Position numbers and translations under genes: made by a program
Shown: piece by piece, positions 7,261 through 13,595 of the stretch
Layout of the letters: each line of letters starts with the position of its first letter
How positions within the stretch are numbered: the first letter of the stretch is position 1
Assembly (NCBI GenBank): GCA_050258235.1
Contig: JBLMYK010000258.1
Coordinates: forward strand, 1-25,367
Length of the DNA stretch: 25,367 bases
From: JAKOQB01 sp050258235
GTDB lineage: Bacteria > Pseudomonadota > Gammaproteobacteria > Burkholderiales > Burkholderiaceae_F
Direction of reading: 5' to 3'
The notes under the pieces: generated by a model
Database searches by the model: none
The model's input: the letters and a program-made list of their open reading frames with translations, nothing else
Told to the model about the DNA's origin: nothing

Positions 7261-8187
7261 ATGCCTGCCGCACGGCCCTTTCCGTCCACGATGCACGTGC
7301 TGGAGCGCGGCTGGCTGTCGTCGAACAGCGTGGTCTTCATCGACGGCGACGAAGCCGCCGTGGTCGACACCGGTTACTACGCACATGCGGCGCAGACCGT
7401 GTATCTGATCGACCGCGTCCGCGGTGACCGCGCCCTAACACGGATCATCAATACTCACCTGCATTCGGATCATGCTGGCGGAAACGCGCAGCTGCGTGAG
7501 ATACACGCCGCGACGGTCGCCATCCCGTCCGGACAGGCCGCGGCGGTCCTGCACTGGGATACGGACGCGCTGACATATGCGCCGACCGGCCAGTTCTGCC
7601 CTCGCTTCAATTACGACTTGCTCCTGGACGCCGGCGATTCGATCCGGCTCGGCGGGCTCGATTGGGAAGTGCTTGCGGCTCCGGGCCACGATCCGCACAT
7701 GGTGATGCTGATCAACGACGACGAAGGACTGCTCATCTCGGCCGACGCGCTGTGGGAAGACGGGTTCGGTGCGATCTTTCCCGAGATCGAAGGTGAGTCC
7801 GGTTTCGCTGAACAGCGTGCCGCGCTGCAGTTGATCGAACGTCGGCGTCCGCGCGTTGCAATTCCCGGCCATGGGCCGCCGTTCGGGGGGATCAATGCAG
7901 CGCTCGATCGCGCGTACGCGCGACTGGAGGCATTGACAGCCAGTCCCGAGCGCAACGCGCGCCATGTACTGAAGGTTCTGACGAAGTTCTGGTTGATGCA
8001 GGTGCGTGAGACAAGCCGTCAAGCCGCGCACGCCCATTTTGATTCGGCGCGGTACTTCCACGTCATCCATCGGCGGTACTTTGCGGACCAGGCGTTTGCG
8101 ACGATGATCGACCGCACGCTGCAGGAGCTTGCTGCAGCTGGAGCGGTGCAGATCGAGAGCGAGCGCGTCCGCGATGTTGATCGATGA
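7261..8187 (+). CDS. Metallo-beta-lactamase-fold hydrolase
   Basis: 308 aa. The zinc ligands are in the family order: THLHSDHAGG (residues 65-74, the HxHxDH motif), His in APGHDPHMV, Asp in LLISADALW, and His in AIPGHGPPFGG. After the lactamase fold a C-terminal helical region of about 90 residues (ARHVLKVLTKFWLMQVRETS) matches the extra helical domain of LACTB2-like or glyoxalase II-like hydrolases. The substrate is unknown; thioester or phosphodiester hydrolysis is typical. Start ATG 7261 is seven bases after the preceding stop, and the frame upstream only overlaps that gene. Confidence 0.88.
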   Translation: MPAARPFPSTMHVLERGWLSSNSVVFIDGDEAAVVDTGYYAHAAQTVYLIDRVRGDRALTRIINTHLHSDHAGGNAQLREIHAATVAIPSGQAAAVLHWDTDALTYAPTGQFCPRFNYDLLLDAGDSIRLGGLDWEVLAAPGHDPHMVMLINDDEGLLISADALWEDGFGAIFPEIEGESGFAEQRAALQLIERRRPRVAIPGHGPPFGGINAALDRAYARLEALTASPERNARHVLKVLTKFWLMQVRETSRQAAHAHFDSARYFHVIHRRYFADQAFATMIDRTLQELAAAGAVQIESERVRDVDR

Positions 8188-8747
8188 GGGCTTCATCTCC
8201 TTTCCGGTTTTCGGCGTTGACCGCACTGATGGTCGCGGCTGTGCTGGTCGGCTGCAGCAGCGTTCTGCCATCGCCTCGGCCCGGCGATCGCGAAGCACCG
8301 GCGCTGGGGTTCTTCAGTCGCATCCGGGTCCCGAACGGTTTCGAGCCGGCACTGCGTCTGAAGGGGACGGGCGTGCAGATCTTCCGTTGCGAGGCATTCG
8401 GCCGCGAATACCTGTGGCACTTCCGCCAGCCCGAGGCCAATCTGACCGATGACCGCGGGCAGCTTGTCGCGCGCCATGGCGCGAATTTCACTTTCGAGCA
8501 TCGAGACGGCAGCCGCCTGGTGGCGAAGATTACCGCCTACGATGATGCGCCGAGCCCCACAGACTTGCGCTGGGTCCTGATGTCGGCGAAGTCCTTCGGC
8601 CATGGTGCGCTTGCATCGATCGCCTACGTCCAACGGGTGAACACCCACGGTGGGATGCCTCCCCCCAGCTGCGAAGCCAGCGAGGTAAACCGAGTGCTGC
8701 GCGTGGACTTTTCCGCCGACTTCATCTTCTACCGTGCGCGCGATTAG
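8184..8747 (+). CDS. DUF3455 lipoprotein
   Basis: 187 aa. The N-terminal segment FSALTALMVAAVLVGCSS ends in a lipobox (LVGC), so Cys24 is predicted to be lipidated. The body carries the DUF3455 pattern: a GTGVQIFRCEA strand, YLWHFRQPEANLTDDRGQLVARHGANFTFEHRDGSRLVAKI, and a C-terminal half with two more Cys. Family members are secreted or membrane-attached proteins of unknown function in bacteria and fungi. It starts inside the hydrolase stop (ATGA at 8184). Confidence 0.85.
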   Translation: MRASSPFRFSALTALMVAAVLVGCSSVLPSPRPGDREAPALGFFSRIRVPNGFEPALRLKGTGVQIFRCEAFGREYLWHFRQPEANLTDDRGQLVARHGANFTFEHRDGSRLVAKITAYDDAPSPTDLRWVLMSAKSFGHGALASIAYVQRVNTHGGMPPPSCEASEVNRVLRVDFSADFIFYRARD

Positions 8748-9309
8748 CCTCCGGGCCTGGACCATCGTCCTGCTATTGATATCGGCGAGCGCGGCATGTG
8801 CGCAACCGGCGTCGACCGGGTACCTCGGGCGCCCCATTTACAGCGAACCCGGTGCCGGCCTGCAACTTCCACCCGGGTGCGCCGTGGAGCCATCCTGGCG
8901 CGCCGCACTTGGAACGTCAGATCTCGAAGTGTGGATTGCCGATTGCAGCGGCACTGTACGTGCCTGGCTCCTGCGCCGCTCGGTGATCGAGATCCTCGCG
9001 GCCAATCAGGCACGGCTGCGATTTCTCGTACTCGACGAACGTACCTGGCCGGGCGAGGTCGCCGGCGACAGCGCGAGCGTGCAATGTGCGGGGCGCGCCG
9101 GCGGCGAGGCGGGCTATGTCGTTGTTGGCGCCAGGTGGCGCAACGTCGGCAGGAACAATACCGAGCTGCGGCTGGCCAGCGGGACGGCTGCTGTACGCGC
9201 TGATCGCAGCGCGCTCAAATTCCTCGATACTCCGGTGTCAGCGGTCGATTGCACGCGTTTCCCGGCGCGAGAGGCAATGATGCGACGCCTGCAGCAGGAA
9301 TCACGCTGA
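8734..9309 (+). CDS. Secreted protein of unknown function
   Basis: 191 aa from a GTG start that overlaps the previous gene by 14 bases. A signal peptide is clear (LRAWTIVLLLISASAACA then QP; an A-x-A cleavage is more likely than a lipobox). Four further cysteines (in GCAVEP, DCSGT, QCAGR, DCTRF) could form two disulfides in the periplasm. I do not recognise a family. It is the last gene of the 5527-9309 run. Confidence 0.75.
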   Translation: MRAISLRAWTIVLLLISASAACAQPASTGYLGRPIYSEPGAGLQLPPGCAVEPSWRAALGTSDLEVWIADCSGTVRAWLLRRSVIEILAANQARLRFLVLDERTWPGEVAGDSASVQCAGRAGGEAGYVVVGARWRNVGRNNTELRLASGTAAVRADRSALKFLDTPVSAVDCTRFPAREAMMRRLQQESR

Positions 9310-9369
9310 CAACACTCATGAATTCGCCGAGTACCGCCGGCAAACGGCAACCGGACTCGAAACGGATCA

Positions 9370-9498
9370 TTAATAGAGCGCGAAGTCCTCGTTCGATCGA
9401 GGCAACTGGACCGAACTGCCCACGGCGCGCAGCAGCAGCTTCACGGCGATCTCGATCACCGTGCCCGAAACCCGACTAAATAAGTAGGAAATCGTCAC
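9370..9498 (-). CDS. Candidate 42-aa small protein behind a TetR-type palindrome
   Basis: GTG at 9498 is preceded by a perfect AGGAGG (9509-9504) with a 5-nt spacer and runs 42 codons to TAA at 9372-9370. The product starts MTISYLFSRVSGTVIEIAVK and continues LLLRAVGSSVQLPRSNEDFALY: a hydrophobic or amphipathic helix and then a polar, acidic tail. Just upstream is a near copy of the palindrome found at the TetR gene's own start (see 9514-9527). It lies 55 nt downstream of the TetR stop on the same strand, so it could be read with it or from its own promoter. No family is recognised. The strong ribosome site and operator are the reasons to believe it. Confidence 0.55.
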   Translation of the reverse strand: MTISYLFSRVSGTVIEIAVKLLLRAVGSSVQLPRSNEDFALY

Positions 9499-9513
9499 TG
9501 CCGCCTCCTGAAT

Positions 9514-9527
9514 CGCACGACCGTGCG
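9514..9527. promoter_or_regulatory. Second copy of the TetR palindrome, upstream of the small ORF
   Basis: CGCACGACCGTGCG is a dyad with one mismatched central pair. It matches the core of the perfect palindrome at 10207-10220 (CGCACGATCGTGCG) in 13 of 14 bases. It sits directly 5' of the AGGAGG of the small ORF on the minus strand. Confidence 0.55.
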
Positions 9528-9553
9528 TAACTTGCGAAAAAAAGTCGGATCGA

Positions 9554-10195
9554 TCAGGGTGACCGCGCGCCTCGCCCATCCATCCTTGGCGCAGGATCAC
9601 AGCTCGCCACCACCCGTTCGAAAGCCGCCTGAGCCCTCGCATAAGCATCCCGATCACGGAACAGTCGGTCTTCGTTGTGCAGCGCAAGAACGATTGCGTA
9701 TAACTCGAACGCAACCTGCTCCGGGTCGGTGTCCAATGCCAGCTCGCCCAGATCAATCGCCTGTCTGATCATCCGTGCCAGTTGCTTGCGCAACTCGGCC
9801 AGTCCCGTCAGCAGCGCGTCGCGGACTGCGCCGGGCCGATCGTCGTACTCGGTTGCACCGCTGACGAACAGGCAGCCCCTTCCGCCTAACCCCGAGCGCA
9901 CCCACTCGAGCCAGCGTTGCCAGGTCGCCCGCAGCCGAGCCAGGCCACGAGGCTCCCGCAGGGCCGGAGTCATGACTTGCTCCACAAACCGCCGCTCGTA
10001 TTCCTTCAGCGCTGCGACTTGCAGTTCTTCCCGCGACCCGACCCGTGAAAACACTCCGCTCTTCGACAATCCGGATTCGTCCGCGACGCTTCCAATTGTC
10101 AGCCCCTCGAGCCCGATCTGCTGCGCCATGGCCAGCGCGGCGTCGACGATCGCCGCGCGAGTCTGTTCGGCCTTGGTCAAGCCCGCCACTCCCAT
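9554..10195 (-). CDS. TetR/AcrR-family transcriptional regulator
   Basis: 213 aa. The N-terminal DNA-binding domain is typical: KAEQTRAAIVDAALAMAQQIGLEGLTIGSVADESGLSKSGVFSRVGSREELQVAAL, with the helix-turn-helix in IGSVADESGLSKSGVFSRVGS. The C-terminal ligand/dimer domain (residues about 75-205) is all-helical, and the inducer is unknown. The start at ATG 10195 (MGVAGLTK) is preferred over longer in-frame options because an operator-like palindrome lies directly upstream (10201-10226). That palindrome implies autorepression, and its near copy at 9514 suggests that the small ORF is a co-regulated target. Confidence 0.88.
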   Translation of the reverse strand: MGVAGLTKAEQTRAAIVDAALAMAQQIGLEGLTIGSVADESGLSKSGVFSRVGSREELQVAALKEYERRFVEQVMTPALREPRGLARLRATWQRWLEWVRSGLGGRGCLFVSGATEYDDRPGAVRDALLTGLAELRKQLARMIRQAIDLGELALDTDPEQVAFELYAIVLALHNEDRLFRDRDAYARAQAAFERVVASCDPAPRMDGRGARSP

Positions 10196-10200
10196 TTCAT

Positions 10201-10226
10201 AAATTTCGCACGATCGTGCGAATTTT
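10201..10226. promoter_or_regulatory. TetR-type operator palindrome at the regulator's own start
   Basis: The 18-bp core TTCGCACGATCGTGCGAA (10205-10222) is a perfect palindrome. With AT flanks the symmetry extends over 10201-10226 with one mismatched pair (10204/10223). It begins 5 nt upstream of the TetR ATG, as expected for an autoregulatory operator. Confidence 0.75.
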
Positions 10227-10398
10227 GGAGGCGCAGTTTGTCCTTGCCTGGCGGGCCGGCCACGGGCATCGGCGATCAATGGCCCCAGCATTTGCTTCGG
10301 TCGTCAGCGCGTCCGCCCGAAGCGATAAGTCCCCGGCGCGCCACGCCCTCGCGCGCCAAGAATGACAGGAGGAACGCTGTCCGCCCGGGTCCTTAAAC

Positions 10399-10414
10399 GC
10401 CCGTTCGTTCGGGC
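10399..10414. repeat. Inverted repeat upstream of the DUF1801 gene
   Basis: GCCCG-TTCGTT-CGGGC, a 5-bp-arm stem-loop. It could be an operator half of the regulatory region before 10506 or a small hairpin; no T-run follows on the plus strand. Confidence 0.3.
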
Positions 10415-10435
10415 AGGATTGGCGGATGGCATGAG

Positions 10436-10454
10436 AACCGACCGGGGGTCGGTT
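10436..10454. promoter_or_regulatory. Candidate operator for the DUF1801 gene
   Basis: AACCGACC-GGG-GGTCGGTT is a perfect 8-3-8 inverted repeat of the size and style of TetR-family operators. It abuts an AT-rich -10-like TAAAAT (10454-10459) and lies about 50 nt before the proposed start. It differs from the CGCACGA-type palindrome of the neighbouring TetR gene, so a different regulator is implied. Confidence 0.5.
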
Positions 10455-10505
10455 AAAATAGCATGTTGCTTTGAGTCGCAGTGAACCATGCCCGAGGGGA
10501 CTTTG

Positions 10506-11201
10506 ATGATGATGACGCCCACGACGGTCGGCGCGTACCTGCGGGACTTGCCGCCTGATCGCAGGGTCGCCATGGCGCGCGTATGCAGCATGATTCGCCG
10601 ATCAGCACGTGGCGTGCGCGAAAGCATGCGCTACGGGCTCGCGTTTTATGAACTGGATGGTCCGCTTTTTGCGCTCGAATCGGGCCGCCGCCACATGTCG
10701 CTGTATGTAGCTGAGCAGGAAGTCGTTGCACGGCACAAGGATGTGCTGCCGGGCGTCGACGCTCGGCGCAGCTTTATCCGTTTTTCCGACCTGAACCGGC
10801 TCCCGCTCGACGTAGTCGAGAAGATCGTGCGGGACTCGGTCGCCGCCCGGCGGACCCGCGTCTCGCAGGGGACGGTTCCTACCCAAGCCGAGTTGCTGAA
10901 ACTCTGGGACATCAAGGAAGAAAAGGCCGCGCCGCCGCCAGGCAAGCAGGTCATCAGCTTGAAACCCACCGCCGCTGAGTTGGCGGCGCAAGCGGCCGCT
11001 GCGGCGGTCGCAGGTGCCGCATCCGCGCATGGCGCCGCGGGCCTCAGGAAACCGGCGGCAACTGTTGCCCGACAGGCCGCACAGGTATCAAAACCCACCG
11101 CAAGGCAGCCGCTCAAGGCAACGGCGACGCACCCGCCCAAATCGGCGGCGGTCAGGAAGACGGCGAAGGGATCCGCGGCCAAGCGGTCCGGCCGCAAGTA
11201 A
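10506..11201 (+). CDS. DUF1801 domain protein with histone-H1-like tail
   Basis: 231 aa from ATG 10506. GAGGGGA lies 5-6 nt upstream, whereas the in-frame ATG at 10488 has no ribosome site. Residues about 5-110 match DUF1801, a compact fold related to the iron-chaperone-like YdhG/frataxin-like family (VGAYLRDLPPDRRVAMARV, RESMRYGLAFYELDGPLFAL, HMSLYVAEQEVVARHKDVLPG, IRFSDLNRLPLDVVEKIV). Residues about 150-231 are a low-complexity Ala/Lys/Pro/Arg/Thr tail (GLRKPAATVARQAAQVSKP onward to SAAKRSGRK) like bacterial histone-H1 tails. Such a tail would bind nucleic acid; this is inference. An operator-like inverted repeat lies upstream. Confidence 0.82.
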   Translation: MMMTPTTVGAYLRDLPPDRRVAMARVCSMIRRSARGVRESMRYGLAFYELDGPLFALESGRRHMSLYVAEQEVVARHKDVLPGVDARRSFIRFSDLNRLPLDVVEKIVRDSVAARRTRVSQGTVPTQAELLKLWDIKEEKAAPPPGKQVISLKPTAAELAAQAAAAAVAGAASAHGAAGLRKPAATVARQAAQVSKPTARQPLKATATHPPKSAAVRKTAKGSAAKRSGRK

Positions 11202-11224
11202 CGGCGCCGGGATTTCGGTCAGGA

Positions 11225-11246
11225 CCGCGCAGCGCGCGGCTCTTTT
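11225..11246 (+). terminator. Candidate rho-independent terminator after the DUF1801 gene
   Basis: CCGCGC-AGC-GCGCGG (11225-11239) is followed by CTCTTTT, 24 nt after the DUF1801 stop. The U-tract is short, so the call is moderate. The convergent CoA-ligase gene ends at 11260. Confidence 0.55.
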
Positions 11247-11259
11247 CCCCTGGCCGGAG

Positions 11260-12492
11260 CTAGGCAGGACGCGCGTCTTCAATAATCTTGCCATCGTTCG
11301 GCAGGGATCCGGGCGCGACGAGCTCGACCGTACCGCCGAGTTTGGTCTGGGCCCGCAGTGATTCGCCCACCGCAGCCGCGACCCTCGGATCGTGCGTCGC
11401 CGACTCGGCGCGCAGCGTCATCGTGTCAATCTCACCTGATCGACCGACGACAAGCCTGAGGCGGCCCAATTCCGGATGCCGGCGGGCCACCGCCGCGATC
11501 TGCTCCGGTCGAACGAACATGCCTTTGACTTTCGTCGTCTGGTCCGCGCGCCCCATCCATCCCTTGATTCGCGAGTTGGTCCGCCCGCACTCCGAGACGC
11601 CCGGCAGGATTGCCGACAGATCGCCCAGGGCGAGCCGTATCCACGGGTGGTCATGATCGAATGACGTGACCACAACCTCCCCGACTTCCCCGTCTGCCAT
11701 GGGATCGCCGGTGCCCGGCCGGACGATCTCGACCAGCACATCCTCCGCCACCACCAATCCGCCCCGCGCCGCGGTTTCGTAGGCGACGCATCCCAGATCG
11801 GCGGTTGCGTAGATCTGATATGCATCGATCCCGCGTGACCGGATCTCCGCCTGCAGTGTCGGAGGAAAAGCGGCGCCGGAGACGACTGCCTTTTGGATCG
11901 AGGGCGCCGGCCTGCCCGCGGCAACGCCTGCATCGAGCAGGATCTTGAGGAAATCCGGCGTGCCCACGTAGGCGTTCGGCCGCAGGTGGAGGATCAGATC
12001 GAGCTGCTGCTCGGTGTTGCCGGGTCCTGCCGGTATTACCGTGCAGCCCACCGCACGAGCGCCGCCGTCAAGGATGAAACCGCCGGGCGTCATGTGATAC
12101 GAGAAGGTGTTCAGCACGACGTCGCCCGCGCGGAAGCCGGCGGCAAAGAGTCCGCGCGCGGATCGCCATGCGTCGTCGTGCCGCCCCTCCGGCTCGAAGA
12201 TCGGGCCGGGCGAAGTGAACATTCGGCCAAAGGCGGACATTGGCCCGGCGATGAACCCACCGAAGGGCGGAGCATTGCGTTGTAACTCGATCAAGTCTCC
12301 CTTGCGCAGCACCGGCAGTCGCGCAAGCGCAGCGCGCGAGTTGATCTCGCGTGGGTCGATATCCCCGAGATGCGCCCGCCACCCAGGGGCGGCCAGCGCC
12401 GCCTCAAGGAGGGCGGGCAGCCGCATCATCAGGTCGTGTTCGCGCGCGGCCGGGTCCCGGGTTTCCCGGGCGTCGAAGTATTCGGCCTTCAT
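11260..12492 (-). CDS. PaaK-like phenylacetate--CoA ligase family protein
   Basis: 410 aa, close to the ~430 aa of phenylacetate-CoA ligases and much shorter than FadD-type synthetases. Recognisable parts are the N-terminal LPALLEAALAAPGWRAHL, the FTSPGPIFEP region, VLNTFSYHMTPGGFILDGGARAVG, AYVGTPDFLKILLDAG, DAYQIYATADLGCVAYE (the A5-like motif), and IKGWMGRADQTTKVKGMFVRPEQI (hinge and C-terminal domain). The classical P-loop (SSGTTGxP in PaaK) is reduced to SPGPIFEP, so ATP binding may be altered. It activates an aryl or alkyl carboxylate with CoA. It is the last gene of the transporter operon, 7 nt after the small lipoprotein. Confidence 0.82.
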   Translation of the reverse strand: MKAEYFDARETRDPAAREHDLMMRLPALLEAALAAPGWRAHLGDIDPREINSRAALARLPVLRKGDLIELQRNAPPFGGFIAGPMSAFGRMFTSPGPIFEPEGRHDDAWRSARGLFAAGFRAGDVVLNTFSYHMTPGGFILDGGARAVGCTVIPAGPGNTEQQLDLILHLRPNAYVGTPDFLKILLDAGVAAGRPAPSIQKAVVSGAAFPPTLQAEIRSRGIDAYQIYATADLGCVAYETAARGGLVVAEDVLVEIVRPGTGDPMADGEVGEVVVTSFDHDHPWIRLALGDLSAILPGVSECGRTNSRIKGWMGRADQTTKVKGMFVRPEQIAAVARRHPELGRLRLVVGRSGEIDTMTLRAESATHDPRVAAAVGESLRAQTKLGGTVELVAPGSLPNDGKIIEDARPA

Positions 12493-12499
12493 CGATTGT

Positions 12500-12679
12500 C
12501 TACTTGACTGCCTGTTCCAGTTCTTCGCGCCGTTTCTGCTCCTGCTGCGCAGCCGCGTCGAGCTTCTTCATCACCGGATCGATCGCGGTCTGCCGCGTCG
12601 GCAGCGGTGTCGAATCCTGGCGGCCGCTGCACGCGGCCAGGCCAATGATTACCAACGATGCGACGGCAACGCGCGTCAT
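12500..12679 (-). CDS. Small lipoprotein in the Liv operon
   Basis: 59 aa. ATG 12679 directly follows the LivF stop (TGA then ATG, no gap), and the gene ends at TAG 12502-12500. The product starts MTRVAVASLVIIGLAACSGR: a short signal peptide with lipobox LAAC, lipidated at Cys17. The mature part is polar and helical (MKKLDAAAQQEQKRREELEQAVK), possibly a short coiled coil. It is conserved in position inside the operon by spacing alone; no family is recognised. It could be an accessory lipoprotein of the transport system. It is short enough to be missed by length-filtered gene calling. Confidence 0.8.
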   Translation of the reverse strand: MTRVAVASLVIIGLAACSGRQDSTPLPTRQTAIDPVMKKLDAAAQQEQKRREELEQAVK

Positions 12680-13486
12680 TCAGGCCAGCCAGCGCTTGCG
12701 TCGCCGGTAGAACTTGGCATCGCGGAAACTCCTGCGGCCCTCCTTCGCCAGTCCGAGATAGAACTCCTTCACGTCCTCGTTCTCGGCCAGTTCGCGCGCG
12801 GCTCCGTCCATCACCACGCGGCCGTTCTCCAGGATGTAGCCGTAGTGCGCATAGCGAAGCGCGATGTTCGTGTTCTGCTCGGCCAGCAGGAACGACACCT
12901 GCTCCTTTTCGTTCAGGTCGTGGACGATGCCGAAGATCTCCTCGACGACCTGTGGGGCCAATCCCATCGACGGCTCGTCAAGGAGAATCATCGATGGCTT
13001 TGCCATCAGCGCACGGCCGATCGCCGTCATCTGCTGCTCGCCCCCCGATGTATAGCCTGACTGGCTCTCTCGCCTCGCCTTCAGGCGCGGGAAGTACGCG
13101 TAGACCTTGTCCAGGCGCGCGGCGATCTCACCGCGCGATTGCACGCTGGTGTACGAGCCGGTGAGCAAATTCTCTTCCACTGTCAGATGCGCAAAGCAAC
13201 GACGACCCTCCATGACCTGGACCACGCCGCGTTTGACGAGGTCGTACGCGGTCAGCTTCTGAATCTTCTCACCCCGATATTCGATCGATCCCTTGGTTAC
13301 TTCGCCCCGCTCGCCATGCAGCAGGTTCGACACCGCCCGCAGAGTGGTCGTCTTGCCCGCGCCATTGGCACCCAGCAGCGCGACGATGCCCCCCTCCGGC
13401 ACCGTCAGAGACACGCCCTTGAGTACGAGAATCACGTGGTTGTAGATGACTTCGATGCCGTTGACTCTGAGCAGCGTCGATGTCAT
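12680..13486 (-). CDS. livF: Liv-type ABC transporter ATP-binding protein
   Basis: 268 aa. Walker A is GANGAGKTT (residues 39-47), the signature SGGEQQ (147-152) and Walker B ILLDEP (167-172), followed by the LivF-type MGLAP. It carries a C-terminal extension beyond FYLGL (AKEGRRSFRDAKFYRRRKRWLA), about 25 basic residues longer than textbook LivF. It is one of two ATPases energising uptake through LivH/LivM. It is separated from the binding-protein gene by a stable hairpin (13559-13589). The symbol denotes family only; the substrate is probably a carboxylic acid rather than leucine, given the CoA ligases in the operon. Confidence 0.92.
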   Translation of the reverse strand: MTSTLLRVNGIEVIYNHVILVLKGVSLTVPEGGIVALLGANGAGKTTTLRAVSNLLHGERGEVTKGSIEYRGEKIQKLTAYDLVKRGVVQVMEGRRCFAHLTVEENLLTGSYTSVQSRGEIAARLDKVYAYFPRLKARRESQSGYTSGGEQQMTAIGRALMAKPSMILLDEPSMGLAPQVVEEIFGIVHDLNEKEQVSFLLAEQNTNIALRYAHYGYILENGRVVMDGAARELAENEDVKEFYLGLAKEGRRSFRDAKFYRRRKRWLA

Positions 13487-13558
13487 AGGGGTATCTCCGT
13501 TTCGTTCAGCGCCAATCCACCCCGCCCCTCAGGAGCGACGGATTGGATCGAACCCGCC

Positions 13559-13589
13559 AAGGTGGCACGGCCTGCCGCCGTGCCACCTT
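13559..13589. repeat. 12-bp-stem hairpin between the binding-protein gene and livF
   Basis: AAGGTGGCACGG (13559-13570) pairs perfectly with CCGTGCCACCTT (13578-13589) across a 7-nt loop. On the transcribed (minus) strand it begins just after the stop of the binding-protein gene and is not followed by a T-run. This suits an mRNA-stabilising or partial-attenuation element that keeps binding-protein message in excess over livF. Confidence 0.75.
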
Positions 13590-13595
13590 GTCGCG

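Noticed and set aside
10488..10505. Upstream ATG 10488 as the DUF1801 start
   Set aside because: There is no ribosome-binding site before 10488, while GAGGGGA lies just before ATG 10506, where the domain begins.
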